DNA of 64,000 nucleotides from Bacteroidales bacterium (GCA_016342685.1 JAEINU010000004.1:434001-498000); one strand, 5' to 3'; positions 1 through 9,395 are shown, counted from the stretch's first letter. A program made the numbers and translations. The notes: generated by a model from the letters alone, not told the origin.

Positions 1-161
1 GAATTTTTGGTTAATAAATCGATTTTTAAGGTTTTTCTAAACCCAACACTTATTAATTCTCAAATTCTTATGAAGGTGACCCCTTTAATAATGTGCTTTA
101 CAACACATTTTGTGGAGTGTTTAGGGGATGTTTTATAAATAGTTGATTATTAGAAATATAA

Positions 162-190
162 AAATCCCTTTCCGTAATTGAAAAGGGGCT
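162..190 (-). terminator. Probable intrinsic terminator of the vWA gene
   Basis: On the minus strand, downstream of the vWA gene stop, a CCCTTT/AAAGGG stem with a loop of about 10 nt is followed by ATTTTTAT. Nothing else recognisable lies in bases 1-234. Confidence 0.45.
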
Positions 191-234
191 AATTTACTAA
201 CCAAACTTAGCGAGATGAGTGGAAAGCATTAAAA

Positions 235-2073
235 TTATAAATGTTTTGCTAGTTTTATTAATTGTATAAATTCACTTCTGTATCCTTCTGAATCTTTTCC
301 CTTTGAGGCTGATGCCAAATCAATAATTGATTTATAAGTCGCGGTTCCTATGTTTTCTGAATTACGAAGTAGCATTCCAAATCCGGCAACGGAAGCCGAG
401 AACCTAAAGTTTTCGGACATATCGGTTACATAATTGTTTTTAAATGGAATTACTTCTTCGATCAAAATACTTTTTGTTCCTTTTGGTTTTTTATATCTAA
501 ACTTTACGGTTGCAACTTCGTCGCCTTCTCTTGCAAGATTATTCACATTTGTTGTTTGATATTTTAAGTTGTTCTTCTTTAAAGAACTCTTATTTGCTAA
601 TTTTATTTCATACAAGGCTGTTACCGTATGTCCAGAGCCTAATTCTCCCGCATCTTTCTTATCGTCTTCAAAATCTTCGTTATTTAACATTCGATTCTCA
701 TAACCAATTAATCTGTAAGACTCTACAATGGCAGGATTAAATTCAATCTGAATTTTTACATCTTTTGCAATGGTGAATAATGTTCCGCCAAATTCGTTCA
801 CCAAAACTTTTTTAGCTTCCATAATATTATCGATGTAAGAGTAGTTTCCATTTCCTTTGTCGGCAATAATTTCCATTTTGTCATCCATGTAATTTCCCAT
901 TCCGAATCCTAAAACAGATATAAAAGTTCCTCTTTCGCGTTCTTTTTCAATTAATCGTTCCAATTCGGAATTGCTCGATTGACCCACGTTAAAATCGCCA
1001 TCGGTAGCTAAAATGATTCTGTTATTTCCATTCTCTATAAAGTTTTCGCTAGCTACCTGATAAGCCAATTTTAAACCAGCAGCTCCTGCAGTTGAACCTC
1101 CCGATTGTAATCTTTCAAGTGAATTGATAATTGTTTGTTTATCGCTGCAACTTGTCGATGGAAGAACTAATCCTGAGCTACCTGCATAAACGACTATTGC
1201 AACACGATCTTCTTCACGTAATTGTTGAATAAGAAGTTTAAAAGCTTTCTTTAATAAAGGAAGTTTATTCTGTGAACTCATCGAACCAGAAACATCAATT
1301 AGAAAAACAATATTTGAGGCAGGTAGATTATCCATTTCTATTTTTTCGCCCTGTAAACCAATGTGTAACAACATGTTTTCTTCGTTCCAAGGGCAATGAG
1401 CAAATTCTTGATAAATAGCAAATGGATGTCCATTATCTGGTTGTGGGTAATCATAGTTAAAATAATTAATCATTTCTTCGATTCGAACAGCATCTACAGG
1501 GGGTTTTTGACCATTGTTTAAAAATCTACGCATGTTACTGTAAGAGGCAGCATCAACATCAATTGAGAAAGTTGATAATGGAGCTTTTATAGCATCTTTA
1601 TATCCATTTTCATGAATTGTAGAATATCCTTCTCGGTTAAATTCTTCTTCTTGTTCATAAAGCATAACAGGTGCAGACATATTGTATTCAGAAGATACTG
1701 ATTTGTCGCGAAAAGCTAGAATTCGACCACTTCGTTCTTTTTTTATTCCATAAGCAGTAACAACCACCTCATCCATTTCTAAAAGTTCTGCTTCTAAAGT
1801 TGCGTTAATAATGGTTTGATTTCCAACATGAATTTCTGCTGTTACCATTCCTACAAAACTGAAAACAAGAATGTCTTTATCAGACGCTTCAATTTGGTAT
1901 TTACCATCAATGTCTGTTGTTATTCCTAGTCTAGAGTTCTTAATTGTTACAGATACTCCTGGAATTGATAATCCGTCTTCTTTAGCTGTTACGGTTCCTT
2001 TTATTGTGCGAGCACTTACACTAAAACTTAGTAGTACTGCTAATGCTGAAATAATAAATACAATTTTTTTCAT
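235..2073 (-). CDS. Exported von Willebrand factor A protein with N-terminal carboxypeptidase-regulatory/TonB-box module (YfbK-like)
   Basis: 612 aa. A signal peptide covers about residues 1-21. A carboxypeptidase-regulatory-like beta-sandwich follows (about 22-100) and ends in a SusC-like TonB-box string, MDEVVVTAYG (about 100-110). After a linker come a YfbK-type vWA N-terminal region (near 165-210) and a vWA domain with an intact MIDAS motif, DVSGS (about 261-265). The C-terminus matches the DUF3520 region that follows vWA in YfbK proteins. The family probably mediates metal-dependent protein-protein contacts in the envelope; its function is not established. It is divergent from a sigma factor gene whose downstream partner carries nearly the same N-terminal module, which suggests a common regulatory unit. 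Family call is firm; role is inferred. Confidence 0.85.
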   Translation of the reverse strand: MKKIVFIISALAVLLSFSVSARTIKGTVTAKEDGLSIPGVSVTIKNSRLGITTDIDGKYQIEASDKDILVFSFVGMVTAEIHVGNQTIINATLEAELLEMDEVVVTAYGIKKERSGRILAFRDKSVSSEYNMSAPVMLYEQEEEFNREGYSTIHENGYKDAIKAPLSTFSIDVDAASYSNMRRFLNNGQKPPVDAVRIEEMINYFNYDYPQPDNGHPFAIYQEFAHCPWNEENMLLHIGLQGEKIEMDNLPASNIVFLIDVSGSMSSQNKLPLLKKAFKLLIQQLREEDRVAIVVYAGSSGLVLPSTSCSDKQTIINSLERLQSGGSTAGAAGLKLAYQVASENFIENGNNRIILATDGDFNVGQSSNSELERLIEKERERGTFISVLGFGMGNYMDDKMEIIADKGNGNYSYIDNIMEAKKVLVNEFGGTLFTIAKDVKIQIEFNPAIVESYRLIGYENRMLNNEDFEDDKKDAGELGSGHTVTALYEIKLANKSSLKKNNLKYQTTNVNNLAREGDEVATVKFRYKKPKGTKSILIEEVIPFKNNYVTDMSENFRFSASVAGFGMLLRNSENIGTATYKSIIDLASASKGKDSEGYRSEFIQLIKLAKHL

Positions 2074-2194
2074 AACTTTAAGATTTTAAATTAATATTCG
2101 TTTTCTAATAGGGTGCAATTTTTGAAAAGATTCCATAAAAAATTCACAATTTTTTTAAATTATTTTTTAAGATTCAGAATATAAGCATGATAAG

Positions 2195-2785
2195 GTGAAT
2201 GACAATCTTAAACATAAGGATCATAAATTAGATTCTGAATTACTTCAGCAGTATAAGAACACGGGCAATCTTGAAATATTAGGAGAGTTATACAATAACT
2301 ATATTCATCTGGTATATGGCGTTTGTTTAAAATATTTAAATAATCGTGAGGAAAGTAAAGATGCAGTGAATAAAATTTTTGAGAAGTTAATTACGGAGAT
2401 TCCAAAGTTTGAGATACAAAACTTTAAAAGTTGGTTGTATGTATTAACCAAGAATTATTGTTTAATGGAAATTCGTAAATTGAAAACCGAAAAAAAACAA
2501 TTTGAGAATTTTTCTCAGGATTATTTTATGGAATCGACAGATATTTCGCATCCTATTGATGAGGTTTCGGATGTAAGTATTGAAGATCAACTTAAAGTCT
2601 GTATTGAGAGACTCAAAAAAGAGCAAAAGCAATGTGTTGAGATGTTTTATTATGAATCGAAATGTTACAAAGAAATTTCCAGTACATTAAAGATTGATGA
2701 AAATAAAGTAAAAAGCTATATTCAAAACGGGAAAAGAAATTTAAAAACCTGCCTTGAGCAGCATATGCAGAAAGAAAATGTCTAG
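2195..2785 (+). CDS. RNA polymerase sigma-70 family (ECF-like) sigma factor
   Basis: 196 aa. It starts at GTG, the only plausible start after the in-frame TAA at 2168-2170; the nearby ATG at 2187 is in another frame and stops after three codons. Region 2 is visible around residues 27-95 (NNYIHLVYGVCLKYLNN, then FKSWLYVLTKNYCL). Region 4 has the helix-turn-helix around 130-185 (CYKEISSTLKIDENKVKSY). It directs core RNA polymerase to a specific promoter set. The stop overlaps the start of the downstream membrane protein gene, so the two are probably translationally coupled. By position that protein is the candidate anti-sigma or signal-transducing partner. Confidence 0.85.
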   Translation: MNDNLKHKDHKLDSELLQQYKNTGNLEILGELYNNYIHLVYGVCLKYLNNREESKDAVNKIFEKLITEIPKFEIQNFKSWLYVLTKNYCLMEIRKLKTEKKQFENFSQDYFMESTDISHPIDEVSDVSIEDQLKVCIERLKKEQKQCVEMFYYESKCYKEISSTLKIDENKVKSYIQNGKRNLKTCLEQHMQKENV

Positions 2786-4199
2786 AAAAAAACTGTCATA
2801 TAAAGATTTTAGAGCTTATTTCAGCAATAACATGCAAAATAATCAAAAGCATGATTTTGAGAAAGAAATAATGCGTGATGTTTTTGAAGAAGAGGCGTTT
2901 GATGGCTTATCAACATTAAGCAAGGGTGAACGAGATTCGGATATTCTGGAGTTAAAATACGCAGTTAAATCAAGAGCTAAAAAAGCCAAAACCATCGTTC
3001 CTGTTTGGTTTAGATATGCAGCGGGGGTTGTGATATTAATTGGTGTTGGTTTAAGCGTTTTATTATTTAACAATACTTTTTGGCAAGGTTCTGTTTTAAA
3101 AGAACAAATTTCTGAAGAAATGGAAGTTGCCGATAGCTTGATTAATTCAGCCGAAAAGGAAATTCAGCAAATTGCCGGAATTAAAGATACGCTTGTACAA
3201 CAAGGTATTGTAGCTGACAATCGACAAGAGGAAGGCCAGAAAGACAAAAAACAGGAATCTACTTCAGAGGATATTGTATTAAATGAAATTATTCTGGAAT
3301 TTGAAGATGAGGTAGTAAGTGATGCACAAATTCAGATTGCGGAATCTGACATAGAAGAAGATTCCTATTTCGAAGTTCAGGAGACTAATAATTTGCCTGA
3401 AAAAAAGTTAGAAGATAAAACTCAGAATAAGATTGTAGATGATATTAGCGAACCTCAAGTTATGAAATCTGAGCAGGCTTTACAAGATAAAGTGGAAGGC
3501 TTACAGTTTGAGAAATCAGCTATGCGTGAGCGTTCAAAAAAAATTAAAGAAAGTCCGACAATTGCTCAAGCGGCTAATGTAAATCCAAAAACAATTACGA
3601 TTAATGGTAAAGTTGTTGGCGCAGAAGATGGCCTTTCTATCCCTGGCGTTTCAATTGTTTTAAAGGATAACCCCAACATTGGAGTTGTTACAGATATTGA
3701 TGGTAAATTTGAAATTGCTCTTCCTGAAAATGATGAGGAACTTAAAACCTTAATTGCATCTTTTGTTGGAATGCAAAGTGCTGAAATTAAATTAAAGGGA
3801 GATTCAAACTTGTTGGTTTATATGGAGCCAAATGCGATGGAAATGGATGAAGTTGTTGTTACTGCATATGGCATTCAACGAGAAAGCAAGGAGTTGGAAT
3901 TCGAAAATGCTCAACCGCCTCAAAACAATAGTTTAAAAGAATATAAGAATCAGATACTTGAACAAATTGATTTTAACAGATTAACAGATTTTCCGGGAAA
4001 ACACAAAATGCGTATATCTATAGCTTTAGATTCTTTTGGAAATATTCAACAAATAGAGTTTAAGAAATCTCCAAATATTATTTTTAATCAAGAAATTGAA
4101 AGAATAATTCGTGATTATGGACAGTGGACACCTGCAGAAAAGAATGGTGTTCGTATTGATTCTGAGGTTAAATTCACACTAAAAATTGATATAGACTAA
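2778..4199 (+). CDS. Single-pass membrane protein with carboxypeptidase-regulatory domain and TonB-C-like end (candidate anti-sigma partner)
   Basis: 473 aa from ATG 2778; an in-frame ATG at 2754 lies deeper inside the sigma gene and is less likely. About 75 charged cytoplasmic residues precede one transmembrane helix (about 75-97). A long acidic, probably disordered periplasmic stretch follows, then a carboxypeptidase-regulatory-like domain (about 270-355) ending in MDEVVVTAYG, and a C-terminal segment resembling the TonB C-terminal fold (GKHKMRISIALDSFGNIQQI, then W-TPAEKNG). The topology fits a protein that senses in the periplasm and contacts the sigma factor in the cytoplasm. The N-terminus has no anti-sigma motif I can name, so that role rests on gene order. 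Its middle module is nearly the same as that of the divergent vWA protein. Confidence 0.75.
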   Translation: MSRKKLSYKDFRAYFSNNMQNNQKHDFEKEIMRDVFEEEAFDGLSTLSKGERDSDILELKYAVKSRAKKAKTIVPVWFRYAAGVVILIGVGLSVLLFNNTFWQGSVLKEQISEEMEVADSLINSAEKEIQQIAGIKDTLVQQGIVADNRQEEGQKDKKQESTSEDIVLNEIILEFEDEVVSDAQIQIAESDIEEDSYFEVQETNNLPEKKLEDKTQNKIVDDISEPQVMKSEQALQDKVEGLQFEKSAMRERSKKIKESPTIAQAANVNPKTITINGKVVGAEDGLSIPGVSIVLKDNPNIGVVTDIDGKFEIALPENDEELKTLIASFVGMQSAEIKLKGDSNLLVYMEPNAMEMDEVVVTAYGIQRESKELEFENAQPPQNNSLKEYKNQILEQIDFNRLTDFPGKHKMRISIALDSFGNIQQIEFKKSPNIIFNQEIERIIRDYGQWTPAEKNGVRIDSEVKFTLKIDID

Positions 4200-4201
4200 G
4201 C

Positions 4202-5620
4202 TTACTCTTTTGCTAAAGAGTTAAGTAGTCCACGGAAAACAATTCCATGAAAAGGATATACCGAGAACCAGTACAAGCGACCCCATAATCCTTTTGGGCG
4301 AAATGTTGCTGTCTGATATAATTGCTTGTCCTTAATTCTAAATTCGAGCCAGGCTTCGCCGGGCAATTTCATTTCGGCGAAAAGCAATAAACGACCTTCG
4401 TCTTTTTCGGCATATAGTACTCTCCAAAAATCGATTACATCTCCTGGAGAAATATTATTGGGGTGTGTGCGTCCTCTTCGTAATCCAACGCCACCAAATA
4501 GGTTATCTATAAAGCCTCTTATTTTCCATAAAAATGTTGCATAATACCAACCATGTTCTCCACCAATTTCCCAAATTTTCTGAATAGTAAACTTGCGATC
4601 AATAAGCGTTTTACTTCTTTTATCTAAGTAGCATCCATTTGTTGGAACATTTATAAATTCGGAGAATTTGGAGTTTAAACGACCACTAATTAATGAATCT
4701 TTCCAACTGGAGATTATTTGGTTGTTTTCAATAGCTGAAAGTGTTTTTTCAATTGCCATTTTGTATCCGACAGGATGAATGTCCAACACATTATTTATAT
4801 TGGTATTTCGACAAATAACTTCTACTTTCATGCTACTAACAAGTGCCGAAGCAAGCTTGTATGATGTTGAGGCAATAAAATAAAGCCAGTAAGATGATAG
4901 CTTTGGAGTCATAACAGGAATAATATATATCCATCTCCGCAATTTTCTTACTTGGGCAAAACCAAGAAGCATTTCTTTGTAGGAAAGAATATCAGGACCA
5001 CCAATATCAAAACTTTTATTATATGTATCTGCATTTAGTAAGCTTTTATTTAAGAGGGCGATAACGTCGGAAACTCCAATAGGCTGGCATTTAGTATTTA
5101 ACCATTTTGGCGCCACCATTATTGGTAACTTCTCAACCAGATCTCTTATAATCTCAAACGATGCACTTCCCGAGCCTATAATGATACCGGCTCGTAATGT
5201 TGTGAAATTATATTTTCCTTTAGAAAGCTCATTTTCGACCGCTTTACGGGAATTTAAATGTTTTGAGAGGTTTTCTTCATTTACAATTCCACTCAAATAA
5301 ATAATATGTTTAACTTTTGTTCTTCCTAAAGCATGCCTAAAGTTTTGTGCAACAATGATTTCTATTGTTTCATAATTGGTTGATGTTGACATGGAGTGCA
5401 TTAAATAATATGCTGCATCAATATCCTTTGGAATTTTTTGCAAGCTCGATAAATCAAAAAAATCAGTTTCTATAATTTCAATTTGATTCTTGAATGATTC
5501 AGGAATTTTAAATCTTTTTTTATCTCGAACACAACATATTACATAGTTTCCCTTATTTAAAAGAACCGGCAATAGTCGTTTTCCAATGTATCCAGTTGCA
5601 CCAGTTAATAATATTTTCAT
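4202..5620 (-). CDS. SDR-type NAD(P)-binding protein with C-terminal DUF2867
   Basis: 472 aa from the ATG at 5620. An in-frame ATG at 5632 adds four residues, but the Rossmann strand begins directly with MKILLTGATGYIGKRLL, so the shorter form is preferred. The dinucleotide-binding GATGYIG motif sits at about residues 7-13. The N-terminal ~290 residues look like an atypical extended SDR/NmrA-like domain (YLSGIV, then a GGPDILSY segment). The C-terminal ~150 residues match DUF2867 (GDVIDFWRV, WLEFRIKD, RPKGLWGRLYW). The substrate is unknown; members are annotated only as epimerase-like oxidoreductases. It is convergent with the preceding membrane protein gene (2 bp between them) and divergent from the desaturase. 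Confidence 0.8.
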   Translation of the reverse strand: MKILLTGATGYIGKRLLPVLLNKGNYVICCVRDKKRFKIPESFKNQIEIIETDFFDLSSLQKIPKDIDAAYYLMHSMSTSTNYETIEIIVAQNFRHALGRTKVKHIIYLSGIVNEENLSKHLNSRKAVENELSKGKYNFTTLRAGIIIGSGSASFEIIRDLVEKLPIMVAPKWLNTKCQPIGVSDVIALLNKSLLNADTYNKSFDIGGPDILSYKEMLLGFAQVRKLRRWIYIIPVMTPKLSSYWLYFIASTSYKLASALVSSMKVEVICRNTNINNVLDIHPVGYKMAIEKTLSAIENNQIISSWKDSLISGRLNSKFSEFINVPTNGCYLDKRSKTLIDRKFTIQKIWEIGGEHGWYYATFLWKIRGFIDNLFGGVGLRRGRTHPNNISPGDVIDFWRVLYAEKDEGRLLLFAEMKLPGEAWLEFRIKDKQLYQTATFRPKGLWGRLYWFSVYPFHGIVFRGLLNSLAKE

Positions 5621-5819
5621 GACACTTCGCATTATATATAAAAATAACAGTTGTTTATGTACATTGTTCGAAATCCTTTATTCTCTTAATCTAAGGGTGG
5701 AAAACATCGTATAATTTAAAGGTAATATAAATAAAAAAGTACTTGAACTTTAATGATTTAAAAGTGTTTAATTATTATTAAAAATAATTGCTTAAGAAGC
5801 ACTAAAAAAGAAATAGTTA

Positions 5820-6917
5820 ATGGGTCAGGCAGGAATAAGATTTTCAGGAGAAAACAAATTAGAGTTTATTATTGAGCTGCGAAAAAAGGTTATGAATTAT
5901 TTCGAAACCAATAATATTTCAAAGTATGGGAATATGAACATTGTTCTGCAAACAATTTTAATGTTTTCGATTTATCTTGTTCCTTATTTTTTAATGATGT
6001 TAGGAATAATTGATTCTTTCTTTGGAGTTTGGCTTGGTTGGATAGTTATTGGATTGGGTAATGCGGGGGTTGGTATGGTAACAATGCATGATGCAAATCA
6101 TCAATCGTTCTCTAAAAACCCAATGGTTAATGTCTGGATGTCTAAAACTTTATTCTTATTGGGAGGTTTGCCAGAAACGTGGCAGTATCAGCATAATACA
6201 TTACATCATGGTTTTACAAATATCGATGGCCATGACGAAGATATTAATCCAGGTCCTTTTTTACGTTTTTCGCCACATAAGCCCTTGTATAAGGCACATA
6301 GATTTCAGCATTTTTATGCATGGTTTTTCTATGGTTTAATGACCATTTCGTGGATTACCACTAAGGATTTTAAGCAATTGTATAATTATAAGAAAAGAGG
6401 AGTATCCTTAAGTAGTAATAAATCTCATGGGCAATTATTAGCCATTCTTATTATTTCAAAAATACTTTATTACGGTGTGTTTATGATTTTGCCACTAATA
6501 ATTTTACCGTTTGCATGGTATTGGATTATTGTATTTTTCTTAACAATGCATTTTACAAGTGGCTTTATTTTAACGATTATTTTTCAAACGGCTCATGTTA
6601 TGCCAACTTCGCAATATCCTTTACCGGATGAAAGTGGAACTATCGAAAATAACTGGGCAGTACATCAATTATTTACAACCTCTGATTATGCCCCAAAGAA
6701 TAAGGTTTTGTCGTGGCTAGTTGGAGGCTTAAATTATCAGGTTGAGCATCATTTATTTCCTGACATAAGCCACGTTCATTATCACAAAATATCGGGCATT
6801 GTAAAAATAATGGCGCAAAAGTATAACTTACCCTATCATGTGCAATCAGGATTTTTTAAAGCTATACTGGAGCATGCCAAAATGTTAAAAAAACTGGGGA
6901 GAGCGTATTCTATTTAA
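5820..6917 (+). CDS. Membrane fatty acid desaturase (front-end / linoleoyl-CoA desaturase type)
   Basis: 365 aa. All three histidine boxes of membrane di-iron desaturases are present: H90-D-A-N-H94, QHNTLHH (about 124-130) and QVEHH (about 307-311). The Q in place of the first H of box three is typical of front-end desaturases. Hydrophobic helices flank the boxes, and no cytochrome b5 domain is fused. The MGQAGIRFSG start agrees with the family, where an (I/V)RFS segment precedes the first helix. It would introduce a double bond into membrane acyl chains using an external electron donor. Its stop codon overlaps the end of the convergent cold-shock-domain gene by 8 bp. Confidence 0.88.
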   Translation: MGQAGIRFSGENKLEFIIELRKKVMNYFETNNISKYGNMNIVLQTILMFSIYLVPYFLMMLGIIDSFFGVWLGWIVIGLGNAGVGMVTMHDANHQSFSKNPMVNVWMSKTLFLLGGLPETWQYQHNTLHHGFTNIDGHDEDINPGPFLRFSPHKPLYKAHRFQHFYAWFFYGLMTISWITTKDFKQLYNYKKRGVSLSSNKSHGQLLAILIISKILYYGVFMILPLIILPFAWYWIIVFFLTMHFTSGFILTIIFQTAHVMPTSQYPLPDESGTIENNWAVHQLFTTSDYAPKNKVLSWLVGGLNYQVEHHLFPDISHVHYHKISGIVKIMAQKYNLPYHVQSGFFKAILEHAKMLKKLGRAYSI

Positions 6918-7362
6918 AAAGCTTCACCTTTACTGCTGTTGGGCCTTTTTGTCCCATTTCAACTTCAAAACTAACAAGATTGCCTTCTTTTATTTCTTCA
7001 AGTACATTATTTACATGAACAAAAACACTCTCTTTAGTTTCAGAGTCTTTTATGAAGCCGTATCCTTTTGATTCGTTAAAGAAAGCAACAGTTCCTTTTC
7101 TTATTGGATCTATTTCTTCACGTGCTCTAGAAGGAACACCAATCTCAATATCTTCAGCTTTTATTACTTTTTTCTTTTTTGTTGGGTCAGGAGGAGTAGA
7201 AGTAAGCATACCATTTTCATCAACATAAGCGATCATATCATCAAGACTGCCTTTTTTCTCACCATCTTTTCGAGCTAGCTTCTTCTTTTCTTTTTCTTTT
7301 CGCTTTTTCTCTTTTTTATTTCTAACTTCTTTTTTGTTGAATGTTTCCTGTGATCTACCCAT
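6910..7362 (-). CDS. Cold-shock-domain protein with long basic N-terminal extension
   Basis: 150 aa. The C-terminal ~65 residues form a cold-shock domain with RNP1 (KGYGFIKD) and RNP2 (VFVHVN) motifs, which bind single-stranded nucleic acid. About 85 residues precede it, starting with a very lysine/glutamate-rich stretch (KKEVRNKKEKKRKEKEKKK) and followed by a DDMIAYVDENG segment. The extension makes it about twice as long as ordinary Csp proteins. It is probably an RNA chaperone with extra nonspecific RNA contacts; that role is inference. A promoter-like TACCTTTG lies about 85 bp upstream. The gene ends inside the tail of the convergent desaturase gene. Confidence 0.85.
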   Translation of the reverse strand: MGRSQETFNKKEVRNKKEKKRKEKEKKKLARKDGEKKGSLDDMIAYVDENGMLTSTPPDPTKKKKVIKAEDIEIGVPSRAREEIDPIRKGTVAFFNESKGYGFIKDSETKESVFVHVNNVLEEIKEGNLVSFEVEMGQKGPTAVKVKLFK

Positions 7363-7730
7363 AGAATAATTGCAGTTTTTATATTAATAATAATTATAAA
7401 ACAAACTTTTGTTTGAGTCAATTGATTCTTAAAATCAAAATCTGGGCAAAGGTACGCTTTTATTTTCAGGACTTTACTTTTTACATGCTTTTTATTTCTA
7501 AATAAGCCTTTGTTATTTATACACAAATAAAAGTTATTTAAAAGTAATGTTTGATTAATTTGCTGCAGGATCTTTAAGAACAGCTTGTTCTTTTGTTAGC
7601 TACGAAGCACCAAAAGCATTTTCCAGATGAACAGATAGAATCTAAAAACCAATAGTTTTTCTTAAAATTAAATAGGGAAAAACAAACGAAAAGCAGCTTG
7701 AGAGCTGTTTCTAATATTAAGTATGAAAGA
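7363..7730. other. Intergenic stretch without a recognised gene
   Basis: Between the cold-shock-domain gene and the racemase gene. Apart from the promoter-like element at 7447-7454 I find no convincing ORF, tRNA or strong hairpin. Confidence 0.5.
7447..7454 (-). promoter_or_regulatory. Bacteroidota-type -7 element (TACCTTTG)
   Basis: On the minus strand the octamer TACCTTTG matches the Bacteroidota -7 consensus TAnnTTTG and lies about 85 bp upstream of the cold-shock-domain gene start. No clear -33 TTTG is seen at the usual distance, so the call is tentative. Confidence 0.4.
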
Positions 7731-8426
7731 TTATTCTTTTAGAGCTTCTAAAACTGCCATTTCTGCATGGATAGTTGTGGTATCAAAAATCGGAATTGTA
7801 ACATCTTCTTGCTTTATTAAAAGCGGAATTTCTGTACAACCCAAAATAACTCCTTCGGCACCTTGCTCAATTAGATTGTTAATAATCCGTATGTATTCTT
7901 TTTTTGAGGCATCTTTTATATTGCCTAAGCAAAGTTCATTATATATTATTTTATGAATGATATCTCGATCATTGTCATTTGGAATAACAACATCAATATG
8001 GTGTTTATCGATTAATCGATTTTTATAAAACTCCTGCTCCATGGTGAATTTAGTTCCAAGCAGTCCAACTTTTCTGAGTTTTTTGTCTTTTATAGAATGT
8101 GCTGTTGCATCGGCAATATGCAGCAAAGGTAGATTTATGCTATTCTGAACTTCGTTTGCCATTTTATGCATGGTATTTGTGCAAATAACGATCATATCCG
8201 CACCCGCTTTTTCGAGACTTTGTGCAGCATCGATCATAATTTCAGTAAGCTCATTCCAATTGCCTTCGTGTTGTAAAATTTTTATCTGTTCAAAATCAAC
8301 CGAGAATAATATTGTTTTAGCAGAATGCAGTCCACCAAGTTCGGATTTTACTTTTTCATTTAATATTCGATAATATTCGAGCGATGATTCCCAGCTCATT
8401 CCTCCAATTAATCCGATCGTTTTCAT
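7731..8426 (-). CDS. Aspartate/glutamate racemase family amino acid racemase
   Basis: 231 aa from the ATG at 8426, where MKTIGLIGGMSWESS matches the family's first strand; a longer reading frame upstream would run into the next gene. It has the two catalytic cysteines of cofactor-independent racemases, C82 (VICTNTMH) and C197 (LGCTEIPLL). The spacing and TNTMHK context resemble YgeA-type broad-specificity racemases rather than MurI. The likely reaction is interconversion of L- and D-amino acids; the substrate cannot be read from sequence. It is followed by no gene on the same strand and preceded by a secreted metallopeptidase-like gene 52 bp upstream. Confidence 0.85.
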   Translation of the reverse strand: MKTIGLIGGMSWESSLEYYRILNEKVKSELGGLHSAKTILFSVDFEQIKILQHEGNWNELTEIMIDAAQSLEKAGADMIVICTNTMHKMANEVQNSINLPLLHIADATAHSIKDKKLRKVGLLGTKFTMEQEFYKNRLIDKHHIDVVIPNDNDRDIIHKIIYNELCLGNIKDASKKEYIRIINNLIEQGAEGVILGCTEIPLLIKQEDVTIPIFDTTTIHAEMAVLEALKE

Positions 8427-8478
8427 ATGATTTTTGTTAAAATTATTGGCGAAAGATAAAGTAAAAATCTCAATAGTT

Positions 8479-9288
8479 TTATAGGGAATTCGCATTAAAA
8501 TTTTGCATAAAACTTAACCACTGTTTTATTAGTTCATCTTCTTTAGTTCCTAAAGATTTTAGGATTTCTGATTTTGTATTGTATTGCAATAATTCAAAAA
8601 GTTTCTCTTGCTTCCAATTACTTGAAATAAACATAAGCATGGTTCCAGATTGCCCATACCTTAAATTGCCTTTCCAAAAAGAATCTAAATTAGTAGGAGA
8701 GTTACCATTTACAATGGCATCTTTGACTTCTAAGATTCGTTTATTATCACATTGACCAGAAACAAATGTTGCAAGTCCTTCAATAAACCAGTCAATGCCC
8801 ATTGTGTTGCTAAAATCAGGACTAATATTATGTTGTCCATGATATACGTGTACAAGTTCATGAGTAAAGATTCGTTGGATCTTGATTTTGTTTTTAGAAC
8901 TGTGTTCACAGGCCAAAGAATCCCAGGTGTAGGGTACAAGGATGTCTAGTTTTGTATTAACTCCGCTTGCCACCATCCAGCATTCAGATTTAAAGTCCGG
9001 CATATTCCAATCTGTTTGCCATTGTTTATCTAATGATTCCCGATTGGGATGAATAAAAAGTTCAAAGTTTTGAGGAAAATTATTTCTAAAGAAATTTTCG
9101 ACTGTTTTAATGCCAGTTTCGGTGTAGTCTTTATATTCTCTGATCAAAACTGTATCACAAGTAGTATAATGTAAATTATAACTTTCGTATTTCTCGGAAA
9201 TCCATTTATCGGATGCTTGATTCCAACTTAAAAATATGAATGCTGCCAATAGTAATAACCAATTGTAAAGAAATTTTTTACTTGTCAT
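8479..9288 (-). CDS. Secreted gluzincin-like metallopeptidase (peptidase MA-like)
   Basis: 269 aa. An N-terminal hydrophobic signal or anchor segment (about 6-22) is followed by a lumenal domain. It has a canonical HExxH zinc site, H143-E-L-V-H147, and a downstream glutamate in a WFIEGLATF helix (E170), the gluzincin pattern. The fold resembles the peptidase-MA-like proteins that have 'EGLA' after HExxH. It would be a zinc peptidase in the periplasm or at the surface with unknown substrate. It lies upstream of the racemase on the same strand, so co-transcription is possible but unproven. Confidence 0.75.
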   Translation of the reverse strand: MTSKKFLYNWLLLLAAFIFLSWNQASDKWISEKYESYNLHYTTCDTVLIREYKDYTETGIKTVENFFRNNFPQNFELFIHPNRESLDKQWQTDWNMPDFKSECWMVASGVNTKLDILVPYTWDSLACEHSSKNKIKIQRIFTHELVHVYHGQHNISPDFSNTMGIDWFIEGLATFVSGQCDNKRILEVKDAIVNGNSPTNLDSFWKGNLRYGQSGTMLMFISSNWKQEKLFELLQYNTKSEILKSLGTKEDELIKQWLSFMQNFNANSL

Positions 9289-9362
9289 AATTATTTTTAT
9301 TTGAAGTTGATTGATTATATGACGTTCAAAGAAGGATAGTGGTTACAAGTTTTTCTAAATGC

Positions 9363-9395
9363 AAAAATGGGCTGCATAAAATGCAACCCATTTTG
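9363..9395 (-). terminator. Terminator of the tandem fibre-like gene pair
   Basis: 14-bp stem AAAATGGGCTGCAT (9364-9377) and ATGCAACCCATTTT (9381-9394), with one mismatch and a 3-nt loop. On the minus strand it follows the last gene of the pair and runs into a T-rich tail. Confidence 0.7.

Noticed and set aside
7275-7526. ORF overlapping the start of the cold-shock-domain gene
   Set aside because: Very lysine-rich frame-shifted reading of the same region without start context.
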